Below, in pieces: positions 59,041 to 64,000 of a stretch of 64,000 nt of DNA (its first letter is position 1; each line of letters opens with the position of its first letter). The translations under genes and the position numbers were made by a program. The stretch covers positions 57,323,564 through 57,387,563 of the forward strand of contig OX235279.1 in the NCBI GenBank assembly GCA_944472155.2, given 5' to 3'. Origin of the DNA: Trichobilharzia szidati. Taxonomy: Eukaryota; Platyhelminthes; Trematoda; Strigeidida; Schistosomatidae. Below the pieces are notes generated by a model. It worked only from the letters and a program-made list of their open reading frames with translations. It was not told the origin of the DNA and ran no database searches.

Positions 59041-62000
59041 TCTAAATGTCTAAATGGGGACATTTTCTGTATTGAAATGTCTAAATGTGGATTTTTTTCA
59101 ATATAGAAGAATTTTTGTAGTTAAATTGTTGTGACAGTTTTGATGCCTTGAACAAAAGTCACTAAAAAATATAAATGAGTAGACCAGGATAATATGAGTA
59201 ATTTGTACGACTTATGTAATGAAACTTTTCTACCAACCTCATATCATACACCGCTGAATAATCCTACAAAAAAAGAATTCAGACAATCTGTCGTGGTATG
59301 CATGATGTACTATTCTTTTTTTAAACACTTCTTTATCCCGACTCTTAAAACACGTTTGAGCATACAGACGACCTGATTGCTTTTCAGGAAAGTGTTCAGT
59401 AAAAATTTCAAGTTTAACTCGGCTGACAATTACTAACTGTGAAATTGAAAAGCAAACTTAGGCACACTTGAGACTGGTTAGCAGGATTTACCGATACTCT
59501 AGACACTGATGTTAGCATTTCGTACACTGAGCTGTTGAGTCCCAAGTGTCATCTTTTGTATAGTGTGTGTCAACCACGATTTTTTTATTTTTTTAATTTC
59601 TTACTGACTGACTATATAGGACCAAAATGCTAAGTCTCTGTTATTATGTCGGTTTACAGTACAGACGCTGAAACGACACCTTGAGGTTGGAATTGTGTTA
59701 TTTGGTTTTTGCTCGAGGACTATGCGTCAACAAAGACAGAATTCAGTGAAATTACTCAATGGAAAGCTCAGTAACATCTAAATTCTGCAAAAAAACTATT
59801 AATTTAATTTGACATGTGGGACATCAGGCCTCTTTGTCTCCCTTAAATAATATTGAATTTTTCAACATGACGAGATATTGGACTCCTTATCAATCGAATC
59901 ATGTGTTGATATTAGTCGGTTGGAAGTAGTTTGCAAGACATCCTACAGGAGGTCAGTCTCGATCCCGAATACCTCAGTAGTATCATCTCTGACTGCAGCA
60001 CTGGGTGACGAGGGTTAAAATATCAGAAGGGACTTGACTTCCTTCAGGGTTGCAGATACGCCTTACTGACGAGTGCCAACTAGCACAAAACCAGTTTAAA
60101 ACTTTCCAAGCCAAAATATTTGAATTTTTATTGTGAATTCGGTAAACACTTTATTTTATTATTTTTTATAATGTCCATGAACCTCAATTTTTGTTTCAAT
60201 AATAACCATCATTGCCACCGGTAAAATAGTGAATCGGTACTAAAATGTCCCGCTTTTGCTAATTTTTCGAAAGGAGAAAACGGCGACGTAACTTTCATAC
60301 ATTACAGGAAAATTATTGTGTATCTGTACTCCATATTATTTCCTTCCCCTATTTACCATAGACTAAAGTATCATTGTAATTTTGTATGAAAAGTTTGTTA
60401 AGCTCCGTAAACTGAGCATAGACATGTGCTTACATCATCTACCCAACAAAGTCGTTTCTCATTCTTACCCATAAAGTCCATTTGCAGTTTAATCTAACAT
60501 ATTGTAGTTAACAGTTATATCATTTGAAAGCAAAATACATCAATCCTTTTGTCAACGTCAAAATCATGAATGCATTTTGATTTATTTAACAGTTAAACAT
60601 CAGCGTTCAAATCAGAAGCACCTTATCATGGTTGCGTCTAATGTGTGAGCTACAGAAAACATTTCCCCTCATCTGTTTTTTATATTCAGTAACCTGGAAA
60701 TTAATTCAGTCTGATCACTTACTGTACTCAGGAATAAAAGTGAGTGAGGAATGCTATTATTATAGCTTAGTTCTCAGAAGGAAAAAAATTTTACGTATTT
60801 AATGGTGTTCAAATGATAATCTCCAACATAACCAATTCATTCGCCTCATATTTGAGACGTTAGTAACAAGTCTGAAGGATATATGTTCTACTTACTTGGA
60901 GAAATAAAGGAAGGATGGAAATGCCGAATAGTGTTTTTGGTTTACTATAACAATCCGCAGTTATAGAAAATCTGATCATGCTGCAGACTATACCAGAAAT
61001 ATCAAAATACACGGTGAGAATTCTAAAGTTCAAACACTTTATTGAAATTAAAGGGCTCTTTATCTTAGTATCTCACTGAATTTCAGGGTAAAACTGGTAT
61101 CAGGAAACGTCATCCGTCAGTGGTTATCGTCTCATCTAAAGTGGTTACTGGTTGCTAATTCTCAGCAGCGTTCCGACAAATCACTCGGAATTTAGCCGCT
61201 AAGTGACAGTTACAGAAATTGAAGAGAAAAGGAAAACAAAACAAATGTTCGAAATATTCATGAACCAGCTGTTTACTCTTTAGGGATAGTTTTCTTGTTT
61301 CAGCTCATTCATCGAAACATTTCTATTCTAATATCTCACCATATCGTTATCCTGTTAACTGCTTATGTTACGGAAAATATAAAACTTATCCCATTAGAAA
61401 TGGACATAACGAGAGAGAGAGAGAGGGCAAACTGACGAATCTGCCACTAACTAAAATAGATAATCATAGCATAGTTATAATTGTATGGGAGGTGAGGAAA
61501 CTTTCATATTTGTGTGTGAAGAGTCAGAGTCATATAATTAATTTGAATTTTATCCTAAATTTTCAGATGAAATTTCTTATTGTTGTGAATTTTCACTATA
61601 ACTAAAATTAGTTTCGCTAAGTAAAGTATGGCATAAGTGCATCTATTATCACGCATAATTCACTTGCAAGTACATATAAGCTGTTAAATAATTTTTCTAG
61701 TGGTGTTAATTTTTTTTAAGGTTTACTTATGGAATAACTTGTTATATGCTAAAATTATGATGACCGTGTGACATTCCATCGCAAAACTAACTGCACAGCA
61801 AGTAAAATTGATCGATTTCAGTTTTTTATCCGTAAAATGATTAAAATGAAGTTAGCAAAATAATTTGATTCTCAAAAATCTCTACAAGAAGCAATAATCG
61901 GGCTCATAATGGTGACTGCAAGATAAAGGTCACCTGTGATAGCCGTTACATTCAGAATTCTTGTACATCGTTATTACTTTTCCCTTAGGTTCCAAGTGGA

Positions 62001-62159
62001 ACACAGCTTCAACAGCACATCTTCAGTTTGTTCTTTTTTCTGCTGTTCTCATTAGCTGAACAAATAACGGCCCATAATTTATTATCTCCTCCCCTCAGGA
62101 TCTCTTCCTTGTCACCATTGGATGCGATTCCAATAACATCAGTCAGTGACTCGTAGTTA
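59041..62159. other. No gene recognised; short (GA)n
   Basis: AT-rich sequence. A GA run lies at 61411-61426. 59930-60090 has a more GC-rich, repeat-like texture (GGTCAGTCTCGATCCCGA) that I could not match elsewhere in the window. Confidence 0.5.
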
Positions 62160-62940
62160 GTGAACATAATGGGTCCTTTTCCTCAAACATATAATGGAAA
62201 TAAATACATTTTGGTGGTGATGGAGTACGCCACGCGGTGGGTAAATGTCATGGTGATTACAGATCAGTTCGCCAAGACCGTAACCGAGGCAGTAATTCCG
62301 TATATTGTGGTGGATCATGGTCCGAGTTTTGAGAGTGAGGAGTTCAAGACTAGTCTGAAGGCAATGAGTAATAAAAGAATTAGAGGGATACCGTATCATC
62401 CTCAGAAAAAGGGAATAGTCTTACACTCAAGGAGTGGCTAGCTGCGAAGATAGGCAACTGGGAAACTGACGCACCATGGGTATTACTGACACATCGGACC
62501 ACAATACAGAGAACAACATAAAATTAGCTCTCCCAATTAATGTGTGGGAAGAAACGAAGCTTTCTAGTGTACCATAAGACTTGGCCACAACCACAAAAAT
62601 GAAATAGTAAGAGATCAACAAGTGAGTGGAAATGAGCTATTCAGAATACACAAGAGAGACATCGAGAAAGCTGGCAAGAAACAAATCAGAGCTTGGAAGC
62701 CGTTTGAAGTAAGCGACCAGGTGAAATGTAGAGAAAAACGTGTACTACTGGAGGTGGACCACTATCAGGAAAGCTTCTATCAAAGTGGGAGGGACCATGT
62801 GTGGTCACATCGACACGTGGTACAACGTACACAATACAGAGAGAAGATAAAGAAAAAAGAGCGAATGCCAATCTGCTGCAAAGATGGATACAAGAATGCC
62901 AAGACAAGAAACGGTGAAGAAAAGCTGGATTAAACCTTTT
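62160..62940 (+). pseudogene. Ty3/Gypsy-type LTR retrotransposon integrase relic
   Basis: 62160-62410 encodes NIMGPFPQTYNGNKYILVVM, EYATRWV, VDHGPSFESEEF and IPYHPQ, the integrase core. The usual first catalytic Asp (VVDY) is Glu (VMEY). About a dozen residues between the EAVIPYIV block and VDHGPSF are missing, and a frameshift follows YHPQKKG, removing the Glu of the D,D-35-E triad. LKEWLAAKIGNWETDAPW then continues in another frame, and a GPY/F-like C-terminal block (KWEGPCVVTSTRGTTYTIQ) lies near 62790-62840. No gag, protease or RT is present in the window. A dead fragment of a Gypsy element. Confidence 0.8.
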
Positions 62941-63424
62941 TGTGATGGCTGAGGCGGTTAGAGGAAGGACTTTATAATCAGGGAGCAAGTGTGGTAAGTG
63001 ATACTTATAATCAGATATAAGTAGTACATCAGTGAACGAATTCAGGAAAGAAACGAAGTGTTTTGGGTACTGGAAAAGCGACTGAAGAAGAAAACTGCGA
63101 GAAGTAAGTTTAAACAGTTTGCAGAACCCAAAAAGCTGTCGAATGTGGTGATATTCGACCAATTTGCAAATGATGTGCGAATTAAGACTTTAAGATAAGG
63201 CATACCGTAGTATGTACCTACTATGCGTTTGTCCCAATAAATATTGCCTTCGTGGTTCATCGCGCTTTTATTCTTTACACTTATACACAGTTCGGAGATT
63301 TTGCGAATCACGCAATCCATTTCATATAGGCTACAAAAATTGAAATGTGCTGCTGAAGACTAATTTGCTACTCAAAATCCAATGAAACAACAAATAAATA
63401 TTACTATAATAATAGATATTATGT
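62941..63424. other. No gene recognised
   Basis: May include the 3' end of the Gypsy relic, but no LTR pair is visible within the window. Confidence 0.45.
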
Positions 63425-63696
63425 AACCCTGCCTAGTTACTTAGCTTGGTAGTTTTCTTGCCGGTCCCAGGCCCGGGTGAAGAGGGAGGGTCGGGCATGA
63501 GGCTAGCATTCACACACCACCAGACCTATCAAACTGCTAGAGAAACTTCAACGCGCAGAAAATATATTAAAAATACAAAAACTTCAAATAACAACAATCT
63601 TATTCTTCGGTCGAATCGGAGAGGCGAAATGACACAGCGGGCTGGCGAAAGCCAGCCTGTGGTGAGACAGTCAGCCAACCAATGTGTCTTCTCAAG
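63425..63696 (+). mobile_element. 5' region of an RTE-clade LINE
   Basis: More GC-rich than its surroundings. It contains CTTGCCGGTCCCAGGCCCGG and GGCATGAGGCTAGCATTCAC, whose complement recurs in part at 47380-47450. An 84-codon frame (63446-63700) runs through it; I regard it as UTR or a short leading frame. It leads directly into the endonuclease frame. Confidence 0.6.
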
Positions 63697-64000
63697 ATGA
63701 AAGTAAGAATAAGAATAGGGACGTGGGATGTCCGTGCAATCTACGAGACTGTGAAGGCTGCCCAGGTAGCCAAAGAAATGCGAAGATATGATATAGAAGT
63801 ACTGAGAATCTGTGAGAGCAGATGGAATCGATATGGACTATTGAAATTGCCAACTGAACAGTCAGTAATCTACTCCAGTCATCCAGAAGACAACCACGAG
63901 CACAGTGAGGGAGTGGCCATCATGATATCCCCAGCAGCAGCCAAAGCTCTTATGCGGTGGGAACCAATTTCACCCAGGATCATGACAGCAAGATTCAACT
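63697..64000 (+). CDS. RTE/SR2-type LINE endonuclease-RT, N-terminal part (runs off the window)
   Basis: Open from an ATG at 63697 to the window edge, 101 codons, no stop. It begins MKVRIRIGTWDVRAIYET, the first block of an APE-type endonuclease; then VAKEMRRYDIEVLRICESRW (catalytic Glu kept in CESRW), then EHSEGVAIMISPAAAKAL and a block ending RIMTARFN. The nuclease nicks target DNA to prime reverse transcription. In typical family members the first block is GTWNVR with a metal-binding Asn; here it is Asp, and ISETRW is ICESRW, so activity is doubtful. The RT domain should lie to the right. The same family as the relic at 38460-39260 is likely. Confidence 0.85.
   Translation, partial: MKVRIRIGTWDVRAIYETVKAAQVAKEMRRYDIEVLRICESRWNRYGLLKLPTEQSVIYSSHPEDNHEHSEGVAIMISPAAAKALMRWEPISPRIMTARFN

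Noticed and set aside
59930..60090. Possible further SINE or repeat with GTCTCGATCCCG
   Set aside because: No second copy in the window and no A box; kept only as a remark.
62686..63162. 158-codon minus-strand frame
   Set aside because: It lies antisense to the recognisable integrase C-terminal block at 62790-62840 and has no domain of its own.
459..64000. CRISPR arrays or bacterial operon signals
   Set aside because: No regularly spaced short repeats; base composition, microsatellites, SINEs and PLEs are those of an animal genome.

Overview
This is AT-rich, gene-poor animal DNA built mostly from old and young retroelements. I see no convincing host gene, rRNA or functional tRNA. The element set points to a trematode flatworm of the schistosome type: many Penelope-like elements (PLEs: reverse transcriptase plus GIY-YIG endonuclease), RTE-clade LINEs, a Ty3/Gypsy integrase relic, and tRNA-headed SINEs, one of which carries a hammerhead-ribozyme-like segment recalling the schistosome Sm-alpha family. 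The organism call is inference; no species marker is visible.

Layout. 3.1-3.6 kb: PLE-D1 relic. 6.25-9.42 kb: PLE-A, nearly complete, 15-bp target-site duplication (TSD). 9.70-11.31 kb: PLE-B, short and 5'-truncated, 14-bp TSD, intact 418-residue frame. 11.9 and 16.3 kb: SINE relics. 22.1-24.7 kb: decayed PLE-A relative whose end is interrupted by a 287-bp element consisting only of inverted arms. 25.0 kb: SINE-A. 26.5-27.1 kb: PLE-D2. 31.5-32.15 kb: PLE 3' relic. 33.5-37.1 kb: PLE-F, a 3.5-kb insertion with 1.2-kb near-identical inverted arms and an intact 550-residue frame. 37.3-38.0 kb: related relic. 38.5-39.3 kb: RTE relic. 40.5-44.75 kb: PLE-C with an inverted pair of hammerhead SINEs in one arm. 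47-51.6 kb: SINE-A, SINE-B and RTE scraps. 53.9-57.1 kb: PLE-E, a decayed PLE-B relative. 57.9-58.45 kb: PLE-D3. 62.2-62.9 kb: Gypsy integrase relic. 63.4 kb to the end: 5' part of an RTE LINE with an open endonuclease frame running off the window.

How the pieces relate. In all full or semi-complete PLEs here, one terminal arm is an inverted copy of the 3' end of the other (GIY-YIG coding plus 3' UTR), so each insertion is a large palindrome around a 5'-truncated RT body. Arm length varies from about 0.1 to 1.2 kb. Near the outer ends most copies keep a short sequence resembling the CUGANGA...GAAA core of hammerhead ribozymes, which are known in PLEs. Several insertions have clean TSDs and near-identical arms, so they look recent, although their RTs carry stops, a frameshift, missing motifs or a changed catalytic residue. 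This suggests copying of defective templates, perhaps in trans. All sequence comparisons were made by eye.
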